In this document: positions 1 through 10,951 of the stretch, one piece after another
How positions within the stretch are numbered: position 1 is the stretch's first letter
How the letters are laid out: each line of letters begins with the position of its first letter
NCBI RefSeq assembly: GCF_020166395.1
Contig: NZ_JAIQXU010000010.1
Coordinates: 1 to 64,000, forward strand
DNA: 64,000 bases
Origin: Deinococcus betulae
GTDB taxonomy: Bacteria; Deinococcota; Deinococci; Deinococcales; Deinococcaceae
Direction: 5' to 3'
Program-made: the position numbers and the translations under genes
The notes under the pieces: model-generated
What the model was told of the DNA's origin: nothing
The model's input: only the letters and a program-made list of their open reading frames with translations
Databases searched by the model: none

Positions 1-181
1 CCCGAAGTACAGCTAAGGGGGACAGGGAGAATTGTGATTCCTGGGCAATCTGGAAGGGGAGAATGGCGGTCCTGTCCGGTTCACGCCCAACACCAGCTGT
101 ATTCCTGCTCGCTTCACTCGAAAAGCATCCGTCTGAAGTGCAGCTATCCTGCGCCCCAACGGTTAAAGGAGGGTTGATAGA
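1..181. other. Noncoding left edge
   Basis: No supported gene was seen here. The open frames present are antisense or have no start signal. The stretch lies downstream of the parvulin gene terminator. Confidence 0.5.
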
Positions 182-212
182 AAACACCGGCCCTGGCAGA
201 GATGCCAGGGCC
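182..212 (-). terminator. Intrinsic terminator after parvulin gene
   Basis: A 10-bp perfect stem (GGCCCTGGCA with TGCCAGGGCC, 4-nt loop) lies just past the stop codon of the gene ending at 230. On the minus strand it is followed by a T-rich run (GTGTTTTCT). Confidence 0.8.
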
Positions 213-229
213 AGTGTGGGGCAGGGCTT

Positions 230-1243
230 TTACTTGCTGGTCAAGCGGTCGGGGAACGACTCGGTGGTCAGGCGGGCGACCTGCGTGTCCAGATACTTCT
301 GGGCGGCGTCGCGAGCCAGCTGCTCACGAATTAGGGGCGCGGCTTCGGTCAGGGGAACCAGGCCGGCGGCATTGCGCTTGGTCACGGTCAGCACGTGCCA
401 GCCAAACTGGGACTGCACCGTCTGCACCTGGCCCACCGGCCCAGTAAAGCTGGCCTTGTCGAAGGTTTCGACCATCTCGCCCTGGCCAAAGCAGCCCAGG
501 TCGCCGCCCTGCGCCGCACTGCCAGGGTCCTGGCTCTTGTCGCTGGCGATTTTGGCGAAGTCGGCGCCGCCTGCAAGGTCCTTGACGATGGTCTGAGCCT
601 CGGCCTGGGTGGGCACCAGAATGTGCTTCACGCAGGCTTCGGCCTCGCGGGTAAAGCGGGCCCGGTTGATGCTGTAGTAGCTGCCTACCACCGCGTCCCC
701 AAAGGTAAAGCGCTTCTGGATGCCTTCCAGATACGTGCCTACGACGCCCTGCCTCTCCAGCTCGGCGCGCAGGGCGTCGGCGCTGGCGTATCCGGTGGCG
801 GCCAGCGCCTCGGTGAACTCGGCCTCGGATTCAAAGTCGGCGCGGGCCTCTTGCAACTGTTCGTCCAGTCGGGCGGCCTCAACCTTGTTGCCAGCGGTGC
901 GGGCCAGCTGGTACACGGCGCGGTCCCGCACGTATTGCTTCAGGAATTCAGGCCGGGCGTTCGCGAACTCCGTCAGGTAGCTGTCCTCAAAGGGAATGCC
1001 CTGCGCATTGACCACGCGGGCCGCTGCCAGGCGAAAGGCGCGGTCAAATTCGCCCAGCGTGATGGTCTCGCTGCCCACCCGGGCGACCACGGTGGCGGGG
1101 TCAGCGGCCGGGGTGGTCGTGGCGGGGGCCGGCGTGGTGGCTGGGGTCGTGGTGGCCGGGGCGGCTGGTGCCGGCGTGGCGGGCGTCGTCTGGGCCAGGG
1201 CGGCGCCAGACAGCAGCGCCAGGGTCAGCAGGATTTGTTTCAT
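230..1243 (-). CDS. Exported parvulin-type peptidyl-prolyl isomerase
   Basis: This 337-residue protein is a probable periplasmic foldase of the SurA/PrsA type. It begins with a cleavable signal peptide (MKQILLTLALLSGAALAQ), followed by a low-complexity Ala/Pro/Thr linker to about residue 48 and a helical chaperone-like region. A parvulin domain lies at roughly residues 205-310, with the recognisable HILV, GGDLGCFGQGEM and FGWHVLTV blocks. The start is supported by a TAAAGT box 6 nt upstream, suggesting a leaderless mRNA, and an intrinsic terminator follows the gene. The proline-rich linker probably spaces the chaperone module from the membrane. The fold assignment is secure, but the client proteins are unknown. 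Confidence 0.9.
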   Translation of the reverse strand: MKQILLTLALLSGAALAQTTPATPAPAAPATTTPATTPAPATTTPAADPATVVARVGSETITLGEFDRAFRLAAARVVNAQGIPFEDSYLTEFANARPEFLKQYVRDRAVYQLARTAGNKVEAARLDEQLQEARADFESEAEFTEALAATGYASADALRAELERQGVVGTYLEGIQKRFTFGDAVVGSYYSINRARFTREAEACVKHILVPTQAEAQTIVKDLAGGADFAKIASDKSQDPGSAAQGGDLGCFGQGEMVETFDKASFTGPVGQVQTVQSQFGWHVLTVTKRNAAGLVPLTEAAPLIREQLARDAAQKYLDTQVARLTTESFPDRLTSK

Positions 1244-1249
1244 CCCTGC

Positions 1250-1255
1250 ACTTTA
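1250..1255 (-). promoter_or_regulatory. Leaderless -10 box of parvulin gene
   Basis: TAAAGT on the minus strand ends 6 nt before the ATG at 1243. Confidence 0.55.
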
Positions 1256-1313
1256 GCGTCCTCTTTGCGCCCTTCTATGATGGCCGCGTGATGACGCTTT
1301 GGGGCAGCGGCGC

Positions 1314-1319
1314 TACAAT
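1314..1319 (+). promoter_or_regulatory. Leaderless -10 box of femX-like gene
   Basis: TACAAT is followed by exactly 7 nt and then GTG at 1327. This decides the start in favour of the GTG over the longer in-frame options at 1168 and 1291. Confidence 0.65.
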
Positions 1320-1326
1320 CCCCCGC

Positions 1327-2391
1327 GTGCGCCTGACCCTGCAAGAAGCCACCGACCCGCGCGTGTACGACGACGCCGTGCGGTCTTTGCCCATCACCAG
1401 TGCCCTTCAGGGCTGGGGCTACGGGGAAGCGCGGCGCGTGCTGGGCCAGACCCCGGTGCGTTACCTGATTCAAGGCGGCGGCCGCACAGTGGGCGCCCTG
1501 CAACTGATTCGCAAGCGGCTGGTGCCCGGCTTCTCGACGCTGTACGCCCCGCGCGGTCCGGCCCTGGAGAGCCTGGACCTGCTGCCCGCCGTGGCCGACG
1601 CCGTCAAAAAGATTGCCCGGCCAGGTGACGCCCTGCTGAAAATCGAGCCGCCCGTGCCGTTTCTGGCCGACGACTCGGTGGTGCTGCCCGAAGGGTACGG
1701 CCCCTTTCGCCGCGCCGAGAGCGAGCAGCCTGAACACACCATCGTGGCTGACCTGACCCGCAGCGAGGACGAACTGTTTTCGGGCCTGCATTCGATGGCC
1801 CGGCGCAACGTCCGCACCGCCCAGAAGATGGGGGTGGTGGCTGGCCGCGACGACGACTTTGACGCTTTCTGGGAGATTTTTACCGCCACCAACGAACGGG
1901 CCAAGCTGGGCGCCTTTCCGCGCGCCTACTACGAAACCATGCTGCGCGAGGGGAATGCCCACGGCGGAGAAGCCTACATCGTCCTCTCGCGGCACGAGGG
2001 CCGCGCTCTGGCCGGCGGTTTTTTCCTGGCGATGGGCAAGGGGACGTACTACCTGTTTGGTGGCAGCGTGCGCGACGACCGGACCCAGCCCGACGGCAGC
2101 CCCGTCAAGGACGCCAAAGCGCCCGACGCTTTTTACTGGAACGCCATGCTGGACGCCCAGCGCCGGGGCTATGAACTCTTCGACTTCTGGGGGATTCCGC
2201 GCCAGCTGGACGAGGAGAAGCACTCGTTTGGCGTCTTCAAAATGAAACTCAAGTTCAGCGAGCAGCGCGTGTGGTATCCCGCCTACGACCTCAACCTGAA
2301 TCCGGCGGCCCCCGCCATCGTCAAGGCCCTGCGCTGGCGCAAGACCCAGAACAATCTCCGCAAACGCGGCAGCGCCGACGACGTGCTGTAA
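1327..2391 (+). CDS. FemABX-family peptidoglycan bridge aminoacyltransferase
   Basis: This 354-residue protein of the FemX/FemAB family has the fused GNAT-like fold. Members transfer aminoacyl residues from aminoacyl-tRNA to lipid II or to the nascent stem peptide in the cytoplasm. Family blocks seen are the N-terminal SALQGWGYGEARR, the central SMARRNVRTAQKMGV and the C-terminal ELFDFWGIP. Deinococcus peptidoglycan is known to carry a glycine bridge on ornithine, so glycyl transfer is the natural guess, but the substrate is inference. The GTG start is chosen from the TACAAT box 7 nt upstream. The gene is divergent from the parvulin gene. Confidence 0.85.
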   Translation: MRLTLQEATDPRVYDDAVRSLPITSALQGWGYGEARRVLGQTPVRYLIQGGGRTVGALQLIRKRLVPGFSTLYAPRGPALESLDLLPAVADAVKKIARPGDALLKIEPPVPFLADDSVVLPEGYGPFRRAESEQPEHTIVADLTRSEDELFSGLHSMARRNVRTAQKMGVVAGRDDDFDAFWEIFTATNERAKLGAFPRAYYETMLREGNAHGGEAYIVLSRHEGRALAGGFFLAMGKGTYYLFGGSVRDDRTQPDGSPVKDAKAPDAFYWNAMLDAQRRGYELFDFWGIPRQLDEEKHSFGVFKMKLKFSEQRVWYPAYDLNLNPAAPAIVKALRWRKTQNNLRKRGSADDVL

Positions 2392-2634
2392 GGGGCGGGA
2401 AGCAGGGAGTGGGTTGTAGGAAGTAGGAAAAGAGGAGAAGCGGTTGGCGGGGTGCAGGACAAAGACAGTGCCTGAGCGGGTGGCCTGGCTTCCTGGGTCT
2501 TATACAGATTCCGCTGAATTGCAGCGCAGCCGAAAAGGCACCGTCTGCGCTTCCATATCGCGGAATCCGCATCTGTTCCTGCTCGCTCTCCTGCGGAGCT
2601 TTTCAAGCCTGCTGCGCAGCTTTCCAAGTCTGTC
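2392..2634. repeat. Intergenic repeat-like sequence
   Basis: The stretch between the femX-like and MFS genes carries a purine-rich GGGAAGCAGGGAGTGGG-type run and an imperfect inverted pair around ACAGATTCCGC and GCGGAATCCGCATCTGT. Similar purine-rich sequence recurs near 28110, and a similar GATTCC...GGAATCTGTT unit near 55810. No gene was seen. Confidence 0.45.
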
Positions 2635-4050
2635 TTAATCTGCTGGTTGGGCTTCCTGAGCCTTTTTGACCACCACGCCCCGGAGACCCAGGCTCAGGGC
2701 AAAGGCCACGGCCACCAGGCCCAGGGCCAGCCAGTAGGCGCGGCGCAGGCCCTCGGCCAGCTCAAAGCCGCCGGCCTCAATCGCCGCCGGGCCGATCAGC
2801 AGCGCCATCAGGGCCACGCCCAACGCGCCGCCCATCTGGCGGGCAAACAGCACGCCGCTGGTTACGGCGCCCAGTTCGCTGCGGGCTGCCGACTCCTGCG
2901 CGGCCAGCAGCAGGCTCAGCATGGCAAAGCCCATGCCCATGCCCACCGCGAAGCCCAGCGCACTGGTCACCCACAGCGGCGCGTGAACCGCAAACAGCAG
3001 CGCCGTGAACATGACCGTCAGCACGGCAAAGCCCGCCTGGGCAATCCGGGTCAGCGGCACGGTTTTTACGAGGCGCGCCGTGACGATGGCCGTCAGCGTC
3101 CAGCCCACCAGCATGGGCGTCAGAATGGCCCCGCCAGCGGTGGCGCCGCTGCCCGTCACGCCCTGGGCGTACAGCGGCAGGTAGGCAATCACGCCGAAGT
3201 AGGCCGCGCCGCCCAGCAGGTTGCCGGCGAAGGCCACGCGCGGCAATTTTTCCCGCAGCGCGCGCATGGGCAGCAGCGGTTCGGGGTGGCGGCGTTCTAG
3301 CCAGACGGCCCCGGCCAGTGTCACGGCGCCCAGCCCCACCAGCACCCACTGCCGTTGTTCCAGTCCCCACACCACCAGGCCGCTGCCCAGCGTGAACAGC
3401 GCGGCCCCGGCCCAGTCCAGGCGAGCAGGGCGGGGCTGTCCTGTTTCGGGCAGAAAGCGCAGCGCCAGCAGCAGAGCCGCGATCCCAAACGGCAGGCTGG
3501 CATAGAAGGTCCAGCGCCACGACGCCTGCTCGGTCAGCCAGCCGCCCAGCAGTGGTCCCAGCAGGCCCGACACGCCCCATACCCCCGAGATGAGGGCCTG
3601 TACCCGGCCGCGCTCTTGCAAGGCGTACAGCTCGCTGATCATGGTGAGGGTCAGGGGGAGCAGCGCGCCAGCCCCAATGCCCTGTGCCACGCGGGCGGCG
3701 ATCAGGGTGCCCATGTCCTGACTGAGCCCGCACAGCGCCGAGCCCAGCAGAAAAATCACCACCCCCCACAGGTACAGCCGCCGCCGTCCCAGCAGGTCGC
3801 TGGCGCGGCCCCACAGCGGGCTAGAAACCGTACTGGCCAGCAGGTAGACCGCAAACGGCAGGGCATACAGGCGCTCGCCGCCCAGATCGCGGATGACGCT
3901 GGGCATGGCAGTAGCGACCACGCTGGCTTCCAGGGCCGCCAGAAACACGCCCACAATCAGGCCGGCGGTGGCCAGCTGGCGCACGCGGGGGGACAAGGCA
4001 GGAAGACTCACCTGCGCAGGGTACGCCTGCGGGGCAGATAAAGAGTGCAT
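2635..4050 (-). CDS. MFS drug exporter, DHA2 (EmrB/QacA) type
   Basis: This 471-residue integral membrane protein has about 14 hydrophobic segments. It carries the DHA2 signatures [16 protein letters not shown] in the first helix, the [10 protein letters not shown] loop between helices 2 and 3 (motif A) and [15 protein letters not shown] (motif C). Such proteins expel drugs or other organic molecules using the proton gradient. The ATG at 4050 places the first membrane helix at the usual distance from the N-terminus. The frame stays open upstream to 4284, but that part lies inside the divergent aldo/keto reductase gene. The substrate is unknown. Confidence 0.87.
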   Translation of the reverse strand: MHSLSAPQAYPAQVSLPALSPRVRQLATAGLIVGVFLAALEASVVATAMPSVIRDLGGERLYALPFAVYLLASTVSSPLWGRASDLLGRRRLYLWGVVIFLLGSALCGLSQDMGTLIAARVAQGIGAGALLPLTLTMISELYALQERGRVQALISGVWGVSGLLGPLLGGWLTEQASWRWTFYASLPFGIAALLLALRFLPETGQPRPARLDWAGAALFTLGSGLVVWGLEQRQWVLVGLGAVTLAGAVWLERRHPEPLLPMRALREKLPRVAFAGNLLGGAAYFGVIAYLPLYAQGVTGSGATAGGAILTPMLVGWTLTAIVTARLVKTVPLTRIAQAGFAVLTVMFTALLFAVHAPLWVTSALGFAVGMGMGFAMLSLLLAAQESAARSELGAVTSGVLFARQMGGALGVALMALLIGPAAIEAGGFELAEGLRRAYWLALGLVAVAFALSLGLRGVVVKKAQEAQPAD

Positions 4051-4076
4051 GACTGGCTTCACCCGCCCTGAATCGT

Positions 4077-4082
4077 TACAGT
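4077..4082 (+). promoter_or_regulatory. Leaderless -10 box of aldo/keto reductase
   Basis: TACAGT is followed by 7 nt and the ATG at 4090. It lies only 27 bp from the start of the divergent exporter gene. Confidence 0.65.
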
Positions 4083-4089
4083 CGGCCCT

Positions 4090-5073
4090 ATGGAACACAG
4101 CATGCATAGGCGCCCACTGGGCCGCACAGGCCTGAACGTCACAGAAATTGGCTACGGCGCCTGGGGGATTGGGGCCGATATGTGGAAAGGCGCCCAGGAC
4201 GACGAGAGCCTGGGGGCCCTGCGCCGCTACATCGAACTGGGCGGCAACTTTATCGACACCGCAATGGGCTACGGCGACGGGCACAGTGAGCGCTTGGTGG
4301 GTCAGGTGGCCCGCGAGTACCCAGGCACCCTGGTCGCCACCAAAGTCAGCCCCCAGAACCAGCAGTGGCCCGCTGCGCCGGGGACCACGGCGGACCAGGC
4401 CTTTCCCGGTGAGTACCTGCGCCGCATGACCGACGCCAGCCTAGAACGGTTGGGTCTGCCCCGAATTGACGTGCAGCAGCTGCATGTCTGGAACGATTCG
4501 TGGTTGGGGGAGGGCGACTGGCAAGACGCCGTGGCCGACCTGAAACGCGAAGGCAAGATTGCCGCTTTTGGCATTTCCATTAACGACCATCAGCCGGACA
4601 ATGCGGTTAAGGCCGTCGAGGCCGGCGCTGTAGACACCGTTCAAGTGATCTACAACGTGTTCGACCAGGCCCCACAGGACCGGCTGCTGGACGCCTGCCG
4701 CGCGCATGGCGTGGGCGTCATCGTGCGTGTGGCGCTGGACGAGGGCAGCCTGACCGGCCACATCACCCCCGAAACCACCTTTCCAGACGGCGACTGGCGC
4801 AACCGCTATTTCGGCGGGGACCGCAAAGAGCAGCTGCAGCCGCGCCTGCGCGCCATCGAGCGCGACCTGGGAATTGCCACAGACGGGCTGGCCGAGACTA
4901 GCCTGCGCTTCGTGCTGTCGCATCCGGCGGTGTCTACCGTCATCGTGGGTATGCGGAGCGTGCGCAACGTGGAGCGCAATGTCGCGCTGGCCGACGGCCG
5001 GGGCCTGGACGCCGAGGCCATTCATAAGTTGTACGCCCACCGCTGGGACCGCAACTGGTACGACCCCGCCTAA
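4090..5073 (+). CDS. Aldo/keto reductase
   Basis: This 327-residue NADPH-dependent oxidoreductase has the (beta/alpha)8 aldo/keto reductase fold. The catalytic tetrad can be traced: Asp and Tyr in [14 protein letters not shown], Lys in TLVATKVSP and His in VQQLHVWND. The C-terminal nucleotide-binding part reads [20 protein letters not shown]. The family reduces aldehydes and ketones, and the substrate cannot be told from sequence. The gene is divergent from an MFS exporter, which may reflect a shared detoxification role (inference). An intrinsic terminator follows directly. Confidence 0.88.
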   Translation: MEHSMHRRPLGRTGLNVTEIGYGAWGIGADMWKGAQDDESLGALRRYIELGGNFIDTAMGYGDGHSERLVGQVAREYPGTLVATKVSPQNQQWPAAPGTTADQAFPGEYLRRMTDASLERLGLPRIDVQQLHVWNDSWLGEGDWQDAVADLKREGKIAAFGISINDHQPDNAVKAVEAGAVDTVQVIYNVFDQAPQDRLLDACRAHGVGVIVRVALDEGSLTGHITPETTFPDGDWRNRYFGGDRKEQLQPRLRAIERDLGIATDGLAETSLRFVLSHPAVSTVIVGMRSVRNVERNVALADGRGLDAEAIHKLYAHRWDRNWYDPA

Positions 5074-5090
5074 ACTTCTCTCCTTAGACA

Positions 5091-5118
5091 CCGCGCCGGG
5101 CTCCTGGCGCGGCTTTTT
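5091..5118 (+). terminator. Intrinsic terminator of aldo/keto reductase
   Basis: CCGCGCC pairs with GGCGCGG across an 8-nt loop, followed by CTTTTTGC. It starts 18 bp after the stop codon. Confidence 0.85.
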
Positions 5119-5175
5119 GCTGTAGGCCATGACGCCTATCGCATCCCTGCAGCCGCCCGACTACGCTGAACCTCC

Positions 5176-5202
5176 ATGAACGACGACCGCATCCAGCGCT
5201 AA
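5176..5202 (+). CDS. Possible leaderless mini-ORF (8 codons)
   Basis: TACGCT at 5162-5167 ends 8 nt before an ATG that opens an 8-codon frame, MNDDRIQR. The ABC gene starts 82 bp downstream with its own GGAGG ribosome site. This could be a regulatory leader ORF, or simply the promoter with a chance ATG. The evidence is positional only. Confidence 0.25.
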   Translation: MNDDRIQR

Positions 5203-5284
5203 GGCCGCTGGCCCACGCACCTGCCGCGCCGCCCCGCCGTGCGCGACCCCTGGCATCGTCTCTCACAACTTCGGAGGTTCTTCC

Positions 5285-6148
5285 ATGACCCTGACCGCCC
5301 CCCCGCAGGCGAGCAGCGCCCCCACTATGCCCCCACGCGACCTGAGTGGCCGCGACGTCGCCATTGACGTGCAGCACCTCGTCAAAGCCTTTCGGAAGCG
5401 CCAGGGGGGCACGCTGCTGCGCCCTCAGTTTTCCGAAAGCCGCGCGGTGGACGACGTGACCTTTCAGGTGCGCCGGGGTGAGATTTACGGCGTGCTGGGG
5501 CCCAATGGCAGCGGCAAGAGCACCCTGATTCGCGCCATGAGCACCCTGCTGATTCCCGACGCCGGCACCGTGGGCATCTTTGGCCTGGATGTGGTCAGGG
5601 ACGAGGCGCAGGTGCGCCGGTTGCTGAACCGGGTGTCGGTGGACGCCGCCTTCTATAAAAAGCTCAGCCCGCGCGAGAATCTGCTGTATTCGGCGCAGCT
5701 GTATGGCCTGGACCGCCACGTGGCTGAGGAACGCGCCCAGGTGACCCTGAAGCGCCTGGGCCTCAAGGAAAAGGCCTTCTTCGAGCCGCTGGAGGAAATG
5801 AGCCGGGGCATGCAGCAAAAAGTCGCCATTGCCCGCGCGTTTCTGACCAGCCCTGTCATCGTGCTGCTGGACGAGCCCACCACCGGCCTGGACCCCAAAT
5901 CGAGGCGTGACGTGCAGGAATTTGTGCTGGAACTGCGCGACGTGCATGACGCCACCATCATCCTGACGACCCATGACATGCCCGAAGCCGAGCGTCTGTG
6001 TGACCGCATCGCCTTTATCAGCGGCGGCAAGTTTGTCGCCGAAGGCACGGCCGAGGAGCTTCGTGGGCTGGTAGGCGAGGGCAAGACCCTTGAGGACGCC
6101 TTCATTGAGCTGACCGGCGAAGGGCTGGCTGAGCAAGAGGGCGAATGA
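5285..6148 (+). CDS. ABC exporter ATP-binding protein
   Basis: This 287-residue ATPase subunit belongs to an ABC-2 type exporter (DrrA/CcmA-like). Walker A (GPNGSGKST) is near residue 75, the signature loop reads MSRGMQQKV, and Walker B is VIVLLDEPTTGLD, followed by the H-loop (TTHDM). The unusual signature sequence still fits the DrrA group. GGAGG 7 nt before the ATG supports the start. It forms an operon with the permease 40 bp downstream. The exported substrate is not evident. Confidence 0.9.
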   Translation: MTLTAPPQASSAPTMPPRDLSGRDVAIDVQHLVKAFRKRQGGTLLRPQFSESRAVDDVTFQVRRGEIYGVLGPNGSGKSTLIRAMSTLLIPDAGTVGIFGLDVVRDEAQVRRLLNRVSVDAAFYKKLSPRENLLYSAQLYGLDRHVAEERAQVTLKRLGLKEKAFFEPLEEMSRGMQQKVAIARAFLTSPVIVLLDEPTTGLDPKSRRDVQEFVLELRDVHDATIILTTHDMPEAERLCDRIAFISGGKFVAEGTAEELRGLVGEGKTLEDAFIELTGEGLAEQEGE

Positions 6149-6188
6149 TTCCTGACCGTTCTAGTTCTCTGCTTCCTGAGGAGTGTCT

Positions 6189-7070
<882 letters not shown>

Positions 7071-7075
7071 GGGGG

Positions 7076-7568
<493 letters not shown>

Positions 7569-7615
7569 AACGAGGCAACATTTCTCATCCACCTAACCGG
7601 CGTAAGCTCTAAGCC

Positions 7616-8089
7616 TCAGGCCAGCCGTTTCTGCATCAGCGCCGTGCGCTTACACTTCGCCACCACCTCGCCACGCTGATTCAGCGCCCGGTGCTCCACA
7701 ATCACAATGCCCGCGTCTGGTCGGCTGCGGCTCTCGCGGACCTCCAGCACCTCCGATTCGGCACGAATGGTGTCACCGTGAAAGACAGGTTTCGGAAAGA
7801 CCACATCCGTCAGCCCCAGGTTGGCGACCAGCGTGCCCAGCGTCAGTTCATGCACGCTCAGGCCCACGAGCAGCGACAGGGTCAGGAGACTGTTCACCAG
7901 GGGCTGCCCGAATTCAGTCTGCGCCGCGTAGTCGTGGTCCAGGTGCAGTGGCTGCGGGTTCATGGTCAGCGTCGTGAAAAACACGTTGTCGGCTTCGGTC
8001 AACGTGCGCGTCACGCGGTGGCGAATCACCGTGCCGGGCGTCAGTTCTTCCAGGTAGCGCCCCTGCGGACGGTTCAGATCTTCATTCAT
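7616..8089 (-). CDS. MaoC-family hydratase
   Basis: This 157-residue single hot-dog domain protein of the MaoC dehydratase family hydrates enoyl-CoA type substrates. The conserved [19 protein letters not shown] stretch carries the catalytic Asn/His neighbourhood. The domain ends with [17 protein letters not shown] stands 7 nt before the ATG. It lies 68 bp downstream of a CitE-like lyase gene on the same strand, a pairing like the mesaconyl-CoA hydratase / malyl-CoA lyase type modules of C4-C5 acyl-CoA metabolism. The exact substrate is inference. Confidence 0.85.
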   Translation of the reverse strand: MNEDLNRPQGRYLEELTPGTVIRHRVTRTLTEADNVFFTTLTMNPQPLHLDHDYAAQTEFGQPLVNSLLTLSLLVGLSVHELTLGTLVANLGLTDVVFPKPVFHGDTIRAESEVLEVRESRSRPDAGIVIVEHRALNQRGEVVAKCKRTALMQKRLA

Positions 8090-8157
8090 AGGACACCTCG
8101 GAGGGTGGACAGTGGGGCGTGGTCAGGGGAGGAGCGGCAAAAGGCTCTGGCTTGGGC

Positions 8158-9048
8158 TCAGACTGCCCCACTGGCCGCTGCCTCCTCGTCACTGCCTGCG
8201 CCCGCAACAATGGCGCGGGCGGCGGCCAGCATCGGCTCGTCCACCATCTGCCCCTCAAAGGCGAAGGCGCCGTGGCCACTGAGGCTGGCGTCATGGGCGG
8301 CGGCCAGCAGCGCGCGGGCGCGACTCAGCTCGGCTGCCGTGGCGCCGAAAATGTCGTGGGCCAGGGTGACCTGTGCGGGGTGGATGCACAGCTTGCCGGC
8401 GTACCCCAGCGCGCGGCCCTGCGCGGCGTCCTCGCGGAAGGCGGCTTCGTCGTTCAGGCGCGTCACCACGATATCCAGCACCGGTACACCGGCCAGGCGC
8501 GCGGCCAGCGCCACCTGCGAGCGCGCGTACAGCACCTCCAGGTTGCCTGGGGTGCGCTGACCGCCCAGGTCCGTGGTGTAGTCCTCGGCACCAAAGTAAG
8601 CCCACGCCACCGCGTCTTCGCGCAGGATGTCAAGGGCGTGCCACACCCCCGCCCCGGTTTCCAGGCCCGCCAGCAGGGGGAGGCTCAGGCCCCTTGCCGC
8701 CAGCGCTTCTGCCACCAGCCGCACGTCGGCCGCTGATTCCAGCTTGGGCACCACCACCCCGGCCAGTTCGGGCGTCAGCACCGCCAGGTCACCTTCAAAG
8801 TAAGGCGAGTGCGGCGCATTCACGCGCAGAAACACTGGCAGGTGAGGATGGGCCGCGATCAGGTCCCGCGCTGCGTCGCGGGCGACAGGCCGAGCCGCCG
8901 CCTTCGCCTCGGCGTTGGCCGGAATAGCATCCTCCAGATCAATCACCACCGCGTCGGGGGCGCTGCGGGGCAGCTTGGCAATTAGTTCGGCGCGGTTGCC
9001 TGGGGCAAACAGCAGGCTGCGGGGGCGCAGGGATACGCCGGGCGTCAT
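8158..9048 (-). CDS. CitE/HpcH-family CoA-ester lyase
   Basis: This 296-residue TIM-barrel enzyme of the HpcH/HpaI aldolase family resembles CitE and malyl-CoA lyases. It shows [16 protein letters not shown] at the N-terminus, [12 protein letters not shown] (metal-binding Asp), a conserved Arg in VFLRVNAP and KLCIHPAQV. The family makes or cleaves malyl- or citramalyl-type CoA esters. Its neighbour downstream is a MaoC hydratase. An AACGAACGTT palindrome lies just upstream at 9062-9077. Starts further upstream are possible but would pass through that palindrome, so the ATG at 9048 is preferred. Confidence 0.86.
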   Translation of the reverse strand: MTPGVSLRPRSLLFAPGNRAELIAKLPRSAPDAVVIDLEDAIPANAEAKAAARPVARDAARDLIAAHPHLPVFLRVNAPHSPYFEGDLAVLTPELAGVVVPKLESAADVRLVAEALAARGLSLPLLAGLETGAGVWHALDILREDAVAWAYFGAEDYTTDLGGQRTPGNLEVLYARSQVALAARLAGVPVLDIVVTRLNDEAAFREDAAQGRALGYAGKLCIHPAQVTLAHDIFGATAAELSRARALLAAAHDASLSGHGAFAFEGQMVDEPMLAAARAIVAGAGSDEEAAASGAV

Positions 9049-9061
9049 CCCCGGCCTCCAG

Positions 9062-9077
9062 AACGAACGTTTGTTCT
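9062..9077. promoter_or_regulatory. Operator-like palindrome upstream of CitE/MaoC genes
   Basis: GAACGAACGTTTGTTC is a 16-bp near-perfect inverted repeat with an AACG-NN-CGTT core, 14 bp before the lyase start. It resembles the TetR-type PaaR/FadR operator consensus CNAACGNNCGTTNG that I recall from Thermus. A full match to that consensus lies upstream of the mutase gene at 61412. Confidence 0.5.
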
Positions 9078-9104
9078 CATAGCGGTCAGGATAACGGCTC
9101 AGGG

Positions 9105-10349
9105 CTAGGGGCTTTCGGGGCGTTGCAAGCGCAGTAGGGCCGGGGAGAGAAAGCCCAGCACGCAGACCAGGGTGCTCAGGACGCCGCCCACCATAAACAC
9201 GCCGCGCACACCAATCCATTCGCCCAGCGGCGCGGCCAGGGCCAGCCCCACAGGTCCAGCCAGGCCCATCACCGTGCCCAGGAGGGACAGCACCCGGCCT
9301 TGCAGGTGGTTGGGCACGGTGGTTTGCAGCAGGGCCGTCAGCGGCGCGTTACCGAAAGCGAAGGCGCCGCCGCTGACCACCCACCACACCACCGCCAGCC
9401 AGAACCCGTTTGCCGGGGCCAGCGCAGTCAGCGCCACCGTCAGGCACGAAGCCGCCAGGGCCAGCAGCACGGTCACGATGGGCCGTTTCGGATTCAGGGC
9501 CGCCACCAGCAGGCCACCCGCAATCATGCCCACGCCGGAGAGGCCTTCCATCAGGGCCACCTGCCCGGCCCCGCCGCCAAAGTGCGTTTTGACCAGCAGC
9601 GGGGTCAGGGTAAAGGTCGGCATGATGGTCAGGACCACCACGCCCAGCAGGCCGTACAGCCGCCGCAGACCAGGGCTGCGCCAGACCACATTCAGGCCCT
9701 CGCGGAATTCGGCCCAGACGCCCCGGCGGTCTCCGGGCATCACCTGGGGCTGCGGAATGCGGTACAGCAGCAGCGGCACCACGCCCAGCAGCGCTGTCAC
9801 CACGTCAATGCCCAGCGCCGCGCCCAGCGGCAGCACGCTGATCGCCAGCGCCCCCAGCGGCGCGGCGGCTACCGTCATGACGCCCTGAAGGGTCTGGTTG
9901 AGGCCAGCGGCGCGCGGCAGAAAAGCGGGCGGCACCAGCATGGCGGTGCTGGCGGCGGCGGCTGGCCCCTGAAACGCCTGCATAGCGCTGCGGACAAACA
10001 TCATGGTGTAGACGTGCCACAGCTGCACGTTCCCGCTGGCAAACAGCCAGATCAGCACGCCCATGCACGCGGCGCTCACGGTATCGGCCCCAATCATCAG
10101 GGCGCGGCGGCTGTAACGGTCGGCAAAAGTGCCGCCCAGTGGGCCCAGCAGCGCCTGCGGCAGCAGCGCGGCCATGCCCGACACCCCCAGCGCGGCGGCG
10201 CTGCCGGTGGTGTCGGTAATCCACCACAGCAGCACGAACTGTGTCAGGGCCGACCCGATCAGCGACAGGGCCTGGCCACCAAAAATGGCCCAGTAGCGCG
10301 TGGCCCAGCCGGGACCAGGATGGGGGGTGCTGGCGGTCAGCGGGTCCAT
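9105..10349 (-). CDS. MFS transporter, DHA3-like exporter
   Basis: This 414-residue protein has 12 predicted membrane helices. It shows the N-terminal [22 protein letters not shown] helix and the motif-A loop [11 protein letters not shown]. It resembles EntS-like and macrolide-type efflux proteins. Its start lies inside the end of the TetR gene (13-bp overlap), so the two are one transcript with the regulator first. It is therefore probably induced by a ligand of that repressor. The substrate is unknown. Confidence 0.87.
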   Translation of the reverse strand: MDPLTASTPHPGPGWATRYWAIFGGQALSLIGSALTQFVLLWWITDTTGSAAALGVSGMAALLPQALLGPLGGTFADRYSRRALMIGADTVSAACMGVLIWLFASGNVQLWHVYTMMFVRSAMQAFQGPAAAASTAMLVPPAFLPRAAGLNQTLQGVMTVAAAPLGALAISVLPLGAALGIDVVTALLGVVPLLLYRIPQPQVMPGDRRGVWAEFREGLNVVWRSPGLRRLYGLLGVVVLTIMPTFTLTPLLVKTHFGGGAGQVALMEGLSGVGMIAGGLLVAALNPKRPIVTVLLALAASCLTVALTALAPANGFWLAVVWWVVSGGAFAFGNAPLTALLQTTVPNHLQGRVLSLLGTVMGLAGPVGLALAAPLGEWIGVRGVFMVGGVLSTLVCVLGFLSPALLRLQRPESP

Positions 10350-10888
10350 GCAGTCAGGGCCTCCCGGAGGTGCTGGGCCTGAACGGCGCTCAGGCGGGGC
10401 TGGTCGCTGCGTTCGGCCAGCCAGTAGCCGTCGCAGGCCAGGCGAACGGCGTGGGCCACCCCCGGAGGCAGGCCGTCGGCTTCGGCCTGGTCCAGCAAAA
10501 AGGTCTGGGCATCAGTCAGGGCCTGCATCAGCGTGGGCTGTTCGGTCAGGGGCGCCAGGGCGCGGTGCAGCGCCATGTCCTTCTCGCTGTCCTCGAACGT
10601 CAGGGTGATGTAGGCGCGCAGCCACGCGCCGGGCCGCTGGCCGTGGTTGGCACATTCGCGGGCATAAGCCGCGTCCAGTTCCTCCTTGAACTGCTCCACC
10701 AGCGCCAGGGCCAGCGCCTGAAGCAGCATGTCCTTGCTGGGAAAGTGGTGCAGCAGCCCCCCCTTGCTGACGCCAGCCGCGCGGGCCACCGCGTCCAGCG
10801 AGAGGGCTGCGCCCTGGTCCTGAACGACCTGCCGGGCCGCCTGGAGCAGAGCCGTGCGGGTGAGATCGGGCTGACGGGATCTGGGCAT
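10337..10888 (-). CDS. TetR-family repressor of the adjacent exporter
   Basis: This 183-residue regulator has an N-terminal helix-turn-helix, LDAVARAAGVSKGGLLHHFPSKDMLLQAL at about residues 25-55, and a ligand-binding C-terminal domain. It is co-transcribed with and overlaps the MFS exporter. An inverted repeat at 10900-10913 sits between its -35-like and -10-like elements, so autorepression is likely (inference). The start is the ATG 6 nt after a TATTTT box. Confidence 0.88.
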   Translation of the reverse strand: MPRSRQPDLTRTALLQAARQVVQDQGAALSLDAVARAAGVSKGGLLHHFPSKDMLLQALALALVEQFKEELDAAYARECANHGQRPGAWLRAYITLTFEDSEKDMALHRALAPLTEQPTLMQALTDAQTFLLDQAEADGLPPGVAHAVRLACDGYWLAERSDQPRLSAVQAQHLREALTAWTR

Positions 10889-10898
10889 ATAGATAAAA

Positions 10899-10918
10899 TA
10901 CCGTCTGGACGGTCGGTA
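10899..10918 (-). promoter_or_regulatory. TetR operator overlapping tetR-mfs promoter
   Basis: ACCGTC-TG-GACGGT (10900-10913) is a perfect 6+6 inverted repeat embedded in TACCG...CGGTA. On the minus strand it separates TTTACC from a TATTTT box next to the ATG. Confidence 0.6.
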
Positions 10919-10951
10919 AAACTACCCCCACTGGCCTGCCTAGTTCCACGA

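Noticed and set aside
1168..1326. Longer start of the FemX-like protein
   Set aside because: It overlaps the divergent parvulin gene, while a TACAAT box stands 7 nt before GTG 1327.
2777..3814. 345-codon frame in the exporter region
   Set aside because: It is a shifted-frame shadow of the MFS gene, rich in Arg/Gly/Ala with no family signature.
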